This document shows positions 1 to 6,892 of a stretch of DNA of 39,849 nt, piece by piece. This DNA comes from an uncultured Sphingomonas sp. (GTDB lineage: Bacteria > Pseudomonadota > Alphaproteobacteria > Sphingomonadales > Sphingomonadaceae). The stretch is from positions 1 to 39,849 of the forward strand of contig CAJYJW010000032.1 of assembly GCA_913775025.1 (NCBI GenBank), written 5' to 3'. The translations under genes were made by a program, and so were the position numbers. Below the pieces are notes generated by a model. It was not told the origin of the DNA and searched no databases. It worked only from the letters and a program-made list of their open reading frames with translations. Numbering within the stretch: position 1 is the stretch's first letter; every line of letters starts with the position of its first letter.

Positions 1-1412
1 CGTCGGTTTCGGGTTATCGCAAGCAGACCTCGCGGCTGCCGAACACCTATCCCGGCGTGGCGCCGGTCGCACCGGACGGCACGGTCCTGTCGCTGTTCGA
101 CGCCAGCCGCGATGACGACCGCAAGACCTATCAGCAAGAGGTGCGCTTCGCCACATCGCTGCCCGGCCCGTTCCAGCTCGTCGCCGGCGGCTTCTACCAG
201 CGCGACCGGACGAGCTATTGCGTGACGGAGCTGCTCGGCTTCCTCGATCTGGTGAGCGGTCCGCTGCCGTTCGGTAACTGGAACGATCAGCCCTATGTGC
301 TTTGCAACGCGCAGCGGGCGAAATCGACCGCGGCGTTCGCCGAAGGCACGCTCAAGCTCAGCGATACGATCAGCCTGACGGGCGGCGCGCGCTATACGTG
401 GGAGCGCAAGCGCTGGTTCGGCCGGCAGCAGGTGTTCCCGGCGCAGCTGCGGGGCGGCTTCGATCCGACGATCCCGTTCGGCGAGGCTCTGGACGCCAAC
501 GTCTTCGATTATCCGGCGAATGTGATCCAGGTGCGCGCCCGCGCCAACGAACCGACCTATCGCGGTAGCCTGAGCTGGCAGGCGACGCCGGAGATCTTTT
601 TGTACGGAACCTACTCGCGCGGTTTCAAGGGCGGCGGCTTCAACGATCAGGTCGGCACGTTCGCCCCCTTCACCAACGCCGACGGCAGCCAGAACGACGC
701 GCTGTTCGCCGCCGCCGCCGCCGCGACCAAACCTGAGAAAGCCGACAGTTTCGAGGTCGGTATCAAGACCCAGCTGTTCGATCGCCGGCTCCGCTTCAAC
801 CTCACGGGCTTTCACGTCACCTATAGCGATCTACAGAAGCAGATCGTCGTGCCGCTCGTCGTCAACGGCCAGCCATTCCAGGTGACGACCTTCTTCAATG
901 CGGCCAAGGCGCGCGTGCAGGGGATCGAGGCGGAACTGACCGCGCTGCCTACCGAGGGGCTGACGCTGCGCGGCGTGCTCGGCTACCTTGATGGCAAGTA
1001 TAAGAATTATGTCACGCCGATCCCGGCGGGCTATAATCTGGCGGATGCCCCGCTCGATCGCACGCCTAAATGGCAATGGACGGCGGATGCGACCTATGAG
1101 GTGCCGATCGGCAACTACAAGATCGCATTCAACGGCAACGTCAATTACGTCGCGCGCAACCTGTTCACCCAGTCGATCGACAATATCGCGGATAACACTT
1201 ATCTGAATGCGCGCACATTGGTGAACGCCTCCATCACGCTCGCCCAGGTTGACGGCGCTTATTATGTCCGTGTCATCGGACAGAACCTGACGGACAGGCG
1301 CTATCGCACCGCCCAGCAAGTCGTGGCAGGCCTATGGGACGACGCGCAATACGGCCCGCCGCGCTATTATGGGCTGGAGCTTGGCCTCAAGCTCGGCAGC
1401 CGCACCAATTGA
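1..1412 (+). CDS. TonB-dependent receptor, C-terminal part (5' end outside window)
   Basis: This is the beta-barrel portion of an outer-membrane TonB-dependent receptor, which imports siderophores or other large or scarce solutes using TonB energy. The reading frame is open from base 3, upstream of the GTG at 57 listed in the ORF track, and begins with a barrel strand (SVSGYR), so the gene is cut by the window edge. Barrel features include TLRGVLGYLDGKY, the plug-distal YSRGFKGGGF strand, and the C-terminal strand ending LELGLKLGSRTN. The C-terminal half, with RLRFNLTGFHVTYSDLQKQ and ATYEVP segments, resembles sphingomonad catabolic receptors such as the one at 10696-13062. A strong terminator follows directly. 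The substrate cannot be deduced, since the N-terminal plug and TonB box are missing. Confidence 0.93.
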   Translation, partial: SVSGYRKQTSRLPNTYPGVAPVAPDGTVLSLFDASRDDDRKTYQQEVRFATSLPGPFQLVAGGFYQRDRTSYCVTELLGFLDLVSGPLPFGNWNDQPYVLCNAQRAKSTAAFAEGTLKLSDTISLTGGARYTWERKRWFGRQQVFPAQLRGGFDPTIPFGEALDANVFDYPANVIQVRARANEPTYRGSLSWQATPEIFLYGTYSRGFKGGGFNDQVGTFAPFTNADGSQNDALFAAAAAATKPEKADSFEVGIKTQLFDRRLRFNLTGFHVTYSDLQKQIVVPLVVNGQPFQVTTFFNAAKARVQGIEAELTALPTEGLTLRGVLGYLDGKYKNYVTPIPAGYNLADAPLDRTPKWQWTADATYEVPIGNYKIAFNGNVNYVARNLFTQSIDNIADNTYLNARTLVNASITLAQVDGAYYVRVIGQNLTDRRYRTAQQVVAGLWDDAQYGPPRYYGLELGLKLGSRTN

Positions 1413-1424
1413 AAGGCTCCCCCT

Positions 1425-1457
1425 GGGCGATCGGCGCGCGCCGATCGCCCTCTTTTT
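1425..1457 (+). terminator. Rho-independent terminator of the TonB receptor gene
   Basis: A perfect GC-rich inverted repeat (GGGCGATCGGCG / CGCCGATCGCCC around a central CG) starts 12 bases after the receptor stop codon and is followed by TCTTTTT. It ends the receptor transcript and isolates it from the region downstream. Confidence 0.9.
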
Positions 1458-1511
1458 GTCGGAGGATCTAAGCCACTAAGCTGACCGGTTTGAGGCCGCC
1501 CCGCCTGTAAG

Positions 1512-2082
1512 ATGTCGAAACAATTCCCGCTGGAAACCGCACGCCAGCCCCGCCCCGGGCAGGCTCTCGATGGCGCCGATGCCAGGTACTCCGTCGGGCG
1601 AGCTTTCGACAGAGCCGGCCTATTGTGCGTGACGGCGCGCGTGGTGAATTCTTGGATCAAGGCCACCGCACAATCATGCGTCCGTTCGCGCGGATCGCTT
1701 GTCGGGCGGGGGGGGGCGAGGATACGCATCTGCTCCATCAGGAGCGGCCGGTCCAGCCGCCAGCCCGCCAGCGTTTCGTGCCCGCGGCGGATGCCCTCAA
1801 GCCCGCCCGGCGCGAGCTTGCGCCGGCGACAGAGCGACATCGGGAGGAACTGGGCAAAAAAATCACGGAATAGCGGCACCGGATCGATCCGGTCGTATCC
1901 GCTGATCGACAGCGCATAGCCGGCATCGGCGCGCCGCGTCATCGAGATGCCGGCGGTATGCGGGGCAGAAAAGGTCGGCTTGATTGCCAGCGAAAGCATG
2001 CGACCTTCACGCCGCGCCGCGCGAGATGATAGGCCGTGAAGCTGCGAATAATGGTGATACCAATGACGAGACACCGGTCGCC
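1512..2082 (-). pseudogene. Decayed FAD-dependent oxidoreductase (DAO/DadA-like)
   Basis: No intact gene lies here, but the minus strand holds recognisable pieces of one amino-acid-oxidase-type flavoprotein in the right order. At about 2079-1999 is the N-terminal Rossmann segment (VIGITIIRSFTAYHLARRG, a damaged form of VIGGGIIG-STAYHLARRG). Directly after it, in another frame, comes a mid/late segment (about 1999-1646) with RRADAGYALSISGYDR, LPMSLCRRRKL, GLEGIRRGHETL and WRLDRP. A third frame (about 1590-1512) has SPDGVPGIGAIESLPGAG, the usual C-terminal PDxVPxIG region. About 150 residues between the first two pieces are missing, and at least two frameshifts are present. A run of nine G lies within it. 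It could be residue of an old catabolic gene. The parent family is inferred from motif order alone. Confidence 0.72.
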
Positions 2083-2170
2083 CCGCCGGCCGGGTACGTA
2101 TCGCATCGTCGGGCAGGGTTTCGCGAGGGCTGCGCGCATGACATGCGTAAGGCGATGCGAGGAGACAGGC

Positions 2171-2446
2171 GTGGACGATCTTGACGAGTTGCTGGGCGCG
2201 ATGGCCCGCCGTATCGATCATCCCCGGCTTAGCGGGATGGAGACGCGGCTGATCGCACAGATCGCCGGCAGTCGGCGCGATCGCGCTGATCTGCCGCTGG
2301 GTGCTGCGCTGGCGACGGTGACGGCGGCGCTGGGGATCGGGCTGATGAGCGGGCAGGCGGTCGCCGGACCATCGCCTGCGGCGGCGATCACGCTCGACGC
2401 GGGGATCGCGCTCGCGCCATCGACGCGATTGGCGGCGCTTCCGTGA
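2171..2446 (+). CDS. CnrY-like membrane anti-sigma factor (91 aa)
   Basis: This is a small protein with an acidic/basic amphipathic N-terminal half (DDLDELLGAMARRIDH) and a single predicted membrane segment (ALATVTAALGIGLMSG) followed by a short outer tail. The start is taken as GTG at 2171 because AGGAG lies about 6 bases upstream; the longer ORF from 2036 has no such site and a non-matching N-terminus. The size, the single membrane span and the position immediately before a CnrX-like sensor and an ECF sigma factor match the CnrY/NccY anti-sigma factors, whose cytoplasmic N-terminus holds the sigma factor. Its stop overlaps the next start (GTGA). Sequence identity to CnrY was not measured, so the role is an inference from architecture and context. 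Confidence 0.62.
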   Translation: MDDLDELLGAMARRIDHPRLSGMETRLIAQIAGSRRDRADLPLGAALATVTAALGIGLMSGQAVAGPSPAAAITLDAGIALAPSTRLAALP

Positions 2447-2880
2447 AGCGGGCGCGGGTGGGATTGCTGATGGTGGCGGCGCTCACAGCCGGGCTGGCGG
2501 GCGGAATGTTGGGGCAGCGGATCGCGCGGCCGGATCCGGGCGGCGGCGCGGCGCTGCACCGCCTGCTGCACGATGGCCTAGACCTGGACCGAGGGCAGGC
2601 CGCCGCGCTGGAGGGGCTGGAACAACGCTATGCCGCCCGTCGCCGCGTGCTTGAGGCCGGGATGCGGGCCGACAATGCCCGGCTGGCCGCCGCGATCGAG
2701 GCGGAACATGGCATCGGCCCGCGCGTGAATGCTGCGATCGAGGCGTCCCATCACAAGATGGGCAGCCTGCAGAAGGAGACGGTGGCGCATGTCTTCGCGA
2801 TGCGCCGGCTGCTGCATCCCGACCAGGTACGTCGTTTCGACAGCGCCGTGGCCAAGGCACTGATCGACGACGGTCGGTGA
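2443..2880 (+). CDS. CnrX-like periplasmic metal sensor (145 aa)
   Basis: The protein has an N-terminal membrane anchor (about residues 7-25) and an alpha-helical periplasmic domain of the heavy-metal-resistance/CpxP type. The five residues that bind metal in CnrX of Cupriavidus (H42, H46, E63, H119, M123) all have counterparts here at a constant offset of three: H39 and H43 in HRLLH, E60, and H116 and M120 in HVFAM. This supports a working metal site and not just a general CpxP fold. The GTG start overlaps the upstream stop by four bases, and its own stop overlaps the sigma-factor start the same way, so the three proteins are probably made in fixed ratio. Expected role: sense periplasmic metal and relieve anti-sigma inhibition. 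Which metal is sensed is unknown; the copper genes downstream suggest copper. Confidence 0.75.
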   Translation: MKRARVGLLMVAALTAGLAGGMLGQRIARPDPGGGAALHRLLHDGLDLDRGQAAALEGLEQRYAARRRVLEAGMRADNARLAAAIEAEHGIGPRVNAAIEASHHKMGSLQKETVAHVFAMRRLLHPDQVRRFDSAVAKALIDDGR

Positions 2881-3443
2881 CGCCGCATGGCGCGCTCGAC
2901 GACGCGGCGCTCGCGGCGGAGGCTGTCAGCGGACGCGACGCCGCGTTCGCCGAACTGGTGCGCCGCCATCGCCAGCGTCTCTACCGCCTGATCCTGGCGA
3001 ACGTTAACGATGCGGACGAGGCCCTGGACCTGGTGCAGGAGACGTTTCTCTCGGCCCACCGCGCGCTCGCCCGCTATGATCCGGCGCGGCCCATGGGCGG
3101 CTGGCTGGCGGCGATCGCACTCAATAAGTGTCGCGACTGGGCACGCAGGCGGTCCGTGCGGCGGCTTTTCCGCCTCGCTCGCCCGCTGGACGAGGCGGGC
3201 GAGGTCGCGGGGGATGTGCCGGGGCAGGACGTGGCGGCCGATGCGCGACGGCGGATGGATCGCGTGGCGCGCGCGATCGCCGAAATGCCGGCCGGCCTGC
3301 GCGAGGTCCTGACGCTGCGCACCATCGACGGGTTGCCGCAGGCGGAGGTGGCGTCGCTGCTGGGCATCAGCCCGAAGGCGGTGGAGACGCGACTGTATCG
3401 CGCGCGGGCGCGGTTGCAGGCGCTGCTGCACGAGGGGGAATGA
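2877..3443 (+). CDS. ECF sigma factor, CnrH-like (188 aa)
   Basis: This is an extracytoplasmic-function RNA polymerase sigma factor. Region 2 is visible at residues about 20-95 (AFAELVRRHRQRLYRL, DADEALDLVQETFLSAH, GWLAAIALNKCRDWARRR) and region 4 at about 130-185 (MPAGLREVLTLR, LPQAEVASLLGISPKAVETRLYRAR). GTG start with a GTGA overlap to the sensor gene. Order anti-sigma, sensor, sigma is the same as cnrYXH. The copper genes start 52 bases later, making them the obvious target, either by read-through or from a promoter in the short gap; no -35/-10 pair could be assigned with confidence. The region 2-4 fold is clear; the CnrH label comes from context. Confidence 0.88.
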   Translation: MTPHGALDDAALAAEAVSGRDAAFAELVRRHRQRLYRLILANVNDADEALDLVQETFLSAHRALARYDPARPMGGWLAAIALNKCRDWARRRSVRRLFRLARPLDEAGEVAGDVPGQDVAADARRRMDRVARAIAEMPAGLREVLTLRTIDGLPQAEVASLLGISPKAVETRLYRARARLQALLHEGE

Positions 3444-3495
3444 CCCGGGCCGCGTACTAGGGTCAGGGCATACGGCACTGAGGGTATATAGGGTG

Positions 3496-5202
3496 ATGGA
3501 TTTGGTTTCCCGGCGCGGTTTTCTGCGCGGCGCGACGCTCACGGGTGGTGGTGTCGCGCTGGCCGGGGCGTTTCCCGGCTGGGCGCGCTCCGCAAGCCAG
3601 GGCCTGCCGCGCGATCTCCAAACCGTGTCCGGGCCGGAGATCGAACTGCGCATCCACCATCTGATGCTCATGATCGACGGGAAGCCGAGCCACGGCATCG
3701 GCATCAACGGCGGCGTGCCGGCGCCACTGATCCGCCTGCGCGAGGGGCAGGACGTCGTGCTTCGCGTCGTCAACGAACTGGACGAGGAAACCTCGCTCCA
3801 TTGGCATGGCCTGCTGGTGCCGATGCAATATGACGGCGTGCCCGGCATCTCCTTCCCCGGCATTCCGGCGCGATCGACCTTCGAATATCGCTTTCCTGTG
3901 CGGCAGGCGGGCACATACTGGTATCACAGCCATTCCGGTTTGCAGGAGCAGATGGGCCTGTACGGCCCCATCGTGATCGACCCGGCGGGCGCGGACCCGG
4001 TCGCCTTCGATCGCGAGCATGTGGTCGTGCTGTCCGACCACAGCGACCTTCACGGTCACGCGATCTTCGCCAAGCTGAAGAAGCAGCCGGGCTATTTCAA
4101 CTATCAACGACAGACGCTCGCCGGACAGATCGCGGGCCGTGACCAGTCGACGGCTGAGCGGGCGGAATGGGGCAAGATGCGGATGGACCCGGCGGACGTG
4201 TCCGACGTGACCGGATCGACCTACACCTACCTCGCCAACGGCCATGGCCCGCGTGACGACTGGACCGCCCTGTTCACGCCCGGCGAGCGGGTGCGGCTGC
4301 GCTTCGTCAACGCATCCGCCATGACGACGTTCGATGTGCGCATTCCCGGCCTGCCGCTGTCGGTGGTGCAGGCGGATGGGCTGAACGTGCGGCCGGTGGA
4401 GGTGGACGAGTTTCAGTTCGGCCCGGCCGAGACGTACGACGTGGTGGTGACACCGCGGGAGGATCGCGCCTACGCCATCGTGGGCGAGGCGATCGATCGA
4501 TCCGGCATGGCCCGCGCCACACTGGCGCCGCGCATTGGCATGGTGGCGGCCACGCCGCCGCTCCGCTCGCGCCCGCTCGCCGACATGAAGGATATGGGCA
4601 TGGGCGACATGAAGCACGGCGGCGACATGGCCGGCATGGACATGTCGATGCGCAATTTCGACAACGCCCTGCAGGTGAAGCGCGATCCCGGCGTACAGAC
4701 GATCGCGCCGATGCCGATCGATCGCATGGCGGATCCGGGGCAGGGCCTGGCGAACGCCGGCCACCGCGTGCTCACCTATCACGACCTCGTCGCGCTTGAG
4801 AAGAATCCGGACACGCGCGCGCCCGAACGCTCGATAGACATTCACCTGACCGGCAACATGGAACGCTACATGTGGTCGTTCGATGGCGTGAAGATGAGCG
4901 ACGCGCGCGAGCCCATCGCCTTCACGCAAGGGGAGCGGGTGCGCGTGAACCTCATCAACGATACGATGATGGGCCACCCGATCCACCTGCACGGCCATTT
5001 CTTCGAACTGGCGACGGGCAAGGGCGATCATGCCCCGCGCAAGCATACCGTACTGGTGCAACCGGGCGGCATCGCCACGTTCGATCTGACCGCGGATGCC
5101 TTGGGCGACTGGGCGTTCCACTGCCATATGCTCTACCATATGCATGCCGGGATGATGCGCGTCGTATCGGTGCGGCCGGCGGACGCGGGGGCGGCGGCAT
5201 GA
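3496..5202 (+). CDS. copA: CopA-type periplasmic multicopper oxidase
   Basis: Copper-resistance multicopper oxidase that oxidises Cu(I) in the periplasm. A twin-arginine signal (SRRGFLRGA followed by a hydrophobic stretch ending about residue 33) exports it folded. Copper ligands are visible: HWHG near residue 97, YWYHSHS near 140, HPIHLHGH near 495, and the C-terminal HCHMLYHMHAGMM holding the type-1 and type-3 ligands. A Met/His-rich insert (MKDMGMGDMKHGGDMAGMDM) near residue 365-385 is typical of CopA and probably collects copper. At 568 residues it is of normal length. ATG at 3496 is preferred to the GTG one codon earlier. It overlaps copB (ATGA) and lies downstream of the CnrYXH-like trio, its probable regulator. 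Confidence 0.94.
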   Translation: MDLVSRRGFLRGATLTGGGVALAGAFPGWARSASQGLPRDLQTVSGPEIELRIHHLMLMIDGKPSHGIGINGGVPAPLIRLREGQDVVLRVVNELDEETSLHWHGLLVPMQYDGVPGISFPGIPARSTFEYRFPVRQAGTYWYHSHSGLQEQMGLYGPIVIDPAGADPVAFDREHVVVLSDHSDLHGHAIFAKLKKQPGYFNYQRQTLAGQIAGRDQSTAERAEWGKMRMDPADVSDVTGSTYTYLANGHGPRDDWTALFTPGERVRLRFVNASAMTTFDVRIPGLPLSVVQADGLNVRPVEVDEFQFGPAETYDVVVTPREDRAYAIVGEAIDRSGMARATLAPRIGMVAATPPLRSRPLADMKDMGMGDMKHGGDMAGMDMSMRNFDNALQVKRDPGVQTIAPMPIDRMADPGQGLANAGHRVLTYHDLVALEKNPDTRAPERSIDIHLTGNMERYMWSFDGVKMSDAREPIAFTQGERVRVNLINDTMMGHPIHLHGHFFELATGKGDHAPRKHTVLVQPGGIATFDLTADALGDWAFHCHMLYHMHAGMMRVVSVRPADAGAAA

Positions 5203-6161
5203 TCCGCGCGCTTCTTTCCCTCGCGCTCTCCGCCGTGGCGGCCCCCGTTATGGCGCAGGGCCACGCCGGCCACGCGATGCCCACCGATCCGCACGCCGGC
5301 CATGCGATGCCGCCCGCCGCGCCCACTGTTTCGGCCGATCCGCATGCCGGCCACGCGATGTCCGCGCCCGCCACCGCGCCGGATACGTCCGCCGTCGATC
5401 CGGTCGGTACCGATCAGCAGCCCGGTTCCGCCCCCGCGCCCACCCCGCCGACCGATCGCTACGGCGACCGCTACTGGCCGGCGGACGCCATGGCGGCCGC
5501 GCGTGACAAGGTGCGACGCGAGCATGGCGGGATGAACGTCGGCATGGTGATGATAAACATCGCCGAGTGGCAGCCTGCCCGCGGCAAGGATCGCTTCCGC
5601 TGGGACGGCGAGGGGTGGTTCGGCGGCGACGTCAATCGCCTGACCGTGAAGACCGAAGGCGAGGGCGTGTTCGGCGGCGGCGTGGAGGAGGCCGAGGCGC
5701 AGGCGCTTTATAGCCGCGCGCTCGACGCCTATTGGAACCTCCAGGCCGGCGTCCGGCAGGATCTCGGGCCGGGTCCGAAACGCACTTATGCGGTAATCGG
5801 TGCGGAGGGGCTGGCGCCCTATTGGTTCGAGGTGGAAGGCGCGCTTTTCCTGTCGAACAAGGGCGACGTGTCCGGGCGGATCGAGGCCTATTACGATCAG
5901 CGGATCACCCAGCGGCTGATCGTGCAGCCGCGCACGGAGATCGACGTCTCGGCGCAGGACGTGGCGGAGACGCGGACGGGACGTGGATTGAGCAAGGCCT
6001 CGCTCGACCTGCGGCTGCGCTACGAAATCCGCCGCGAGTTTGCGCCCTACGTGGGGATCAGCCATGAACGCCGGCTCGGCCGCACCGCGCGCTATGCGCA
6101 AGCCGGCGGGGAAGATCGCGCCGATACCCGCTTCGTCATGGGACTGCGCACCTGGTTTTGA
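5199..6161 (+). CDS. copB: CopB-type outer-membrane copper resistance protein
   Basis: A 320-residue protein with a signal peptide (to about residue 20, ending VMAQ) followed by three copies of an HAGHAM unit separated by Pro/Ala-rich linkers. This is a likely metal-binding leader. The C-terminal two thirds form a CopB-type barrel domain: RYWPADAMAAAR, EGWFGGDVNRL, SRALDAYWNLQAGVRQD, LIVQPRTEID, and a terminal strand ending FVMGLRTWF. CopB works with CopA to sequester or pass copper at the outer membrane. ATG at 5199 overlaps the copA stop; the longer ORF from 4872 is an artefact running inside copA. It is the last gene before the island junction, and only 67 bases separate its stop from the tRNA-derived repeat. 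Confidence 0.92.
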   Translation: MIRALLSLALSAVAAPVMAQGHAGHAMPTDPHAGHAMPPAAPTVSADPHAGHAMSAPATAPDTSAVDPVGTDQQPGSAPAPTPPTDRYGDRYWPADAMAAARDKVRREHGGMNVGMVMINIAEWQPARGKDRFRWDGEGWFGGDVNRLTVKTEGEGVFGGGVEEAEAQALYSRALDAYWNLQAGVRQDLGPGPKRTYAVIGAEGLAPYWFEVEGALFLSNKGDVSGRIEAYYDQRITQRLIVQPRTEIDVSAQDVAETRTGRGLSKASLDLRLRYEIRREFAPYVGISHERRLGRTARYAQAGGEDRADTRFVMGLRTWF

Positions 6162-6228
6162 ACCGATGGCCATCAGCAGACGCGGCACGACGTGCCGGAC
6201 CCGATGCGCAATGCATGAGAAAGCTTAG

Positions 6229-6265
6229 TTGGTGACCCCTACGGGACTCGAACCCGTGTTTTCGC
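6229..6265 (-). repeat. Left attachment site: duplicate of tRNA-Glu 3' end
   Basis: Thirty-seven bases are identical to 16838-16874, covering CCA, discriminator, 3' acceptor strand, T arm and variable region of tRNA-Glu. After two mismatches a further GAGAGG is shared, then similarity stops, so this is not a complete tRNA. Tyrosine integrases commonly recombine in exactly this part of a tRNA gene and leave such a copy at the far end of the insert. A 9-bp inverted repeat (GCGAACCAG / CTGGTTCGC at 6303 and 6345) lies between this site and the integrase remnant and could be part of an integrase binding region. Confidence 0.85.
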
Positions 6266-6411
6266 TGCGAGAGGACAGTAGAGTGGGTTGTCGCGGACCC
6301 CAGCGAACCAGGATATTCTTGTATTTCCGTCGTTTTCGAACTTGCTGGTTCGCCGGCGTTCGCCCGTGCTTATCGTCCAAGCGCTCCCGAAGTTTGGGCG
6401 GGGTGGAATAC

Positions 6412-6561
6412 ATGATCAGGGTAGCGGCGGAAGCGAAGCTGCAGACGCGTGCGGCTCGGGAGCGCCTCGCCCGTCGATCCGAGCCCAAGTGGCGAACAAT
6501 CAGCGAGGGCGCTCACATCGGCTATTATCGCGATGCCGGGCGTGGGCGCTGGGTGAGGCTG
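6412..6561 (+). pseudogene. Truncated tyrosine integrase, N-terminus only
   Basis: About 50 residues remain of a phage/island integrase. The phrases LQTRAARERLARRSEPKW and SEGAHIGYYRDAGRGRWV match the start of the integrase type that opens with L-TRTAR-RL--R-EPYW followed by G-H-GYRKG--GGTW. The catalytic domain with the Arg-His-Arg-Tyr residues is absent: the frame runs into an IS3 fragment on the opposite strand and stops at 6582. Its position about 150 bp inside the tRNA-derived repeat is the expected place for the integrase that inserted the island. The recognition rests on a short segment. Confidence 0.68.
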
Positions 6562-6710
6562 TGCCAAGGTGCGTGCCGGTAGATTATCTCCACCTTGTAG
6601 AGGCCGTTGACCGTCTCGGCCAAAGCGTTGTGGAATCGGCCACCGACACGGCCAACCGACGGCGCGATACCAGTATCGGCGAGCCGCTTGGTGGACTGAT
6701 ATCCTGCCAC
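6555..6710 (-). mobile_element. IS3-family transposase fragment
   Basis: The minus strand encodes about 50 residues of an IS3-family OrfB transposase around its last catalytic acidic residue: ADTGIAPSVGRVGG followed by HNALAETVNGLYKVEIIYR, matching the common AEAGIEPSVGSVGDSYDNALAETINGLYKAEVI. Both the N-terminal catalytic core and the C-terminal tail are gone, and no inverted ends were found. Its edge coincides with the point where the integrase is broken, so insertion of this element, then deletion, probably inactivated the integrase. Confidence 0.75.
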
Positions 6711-6892
6711 ATCTGCCGCTAAATCTCCCTTATCTCCTCAAGATTGCAGGTCAGGGAGGCCGGACTGACAAGAGTACGCGGCTTCGATCGACCTACCTTA
6801 TGTCACAGCTTCCGAGACGTGGAGACCGGACTGTAGCTGTCTGGAAAACGGACCGGGCATGCTCGCGATTGCCCGCGCAGGAGGGGAAAGAG

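Noticed and set aside
831-1319. Long minus-strand ORF (162 aa) inside the first TonB receptor
   Set aside because: It is antisense to an obvious beta-barrel coding frame, has biased composition and no motif or ribosome site.
3444-3495. Promoter for copA between the sigma-factor gene and copA (TATATA near 3485)
   Set aside because: No matching -35 element at a convincing distance; an ECF promoter consensus for this group cannot be read from one site.
2751-3914. 387-aa minus-strand ORF opposite the sensor and sigma-factor genes
   Set aside because: It is a shadow of the GC-rich plus-strand operon; the plus strand has clear families and overlapping starts.
3463-5145. 560-aa minus-strand ORF opposite copA
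   Set aside because: It is His/Arg-rich because it is the complement of copA; no recognisable domain.
6162-6228. Hairpin CGGCAC-GAC-GTGCCG after copB as a terminator
   Set aside because: The stem is only six base pairs and no T-run follows.
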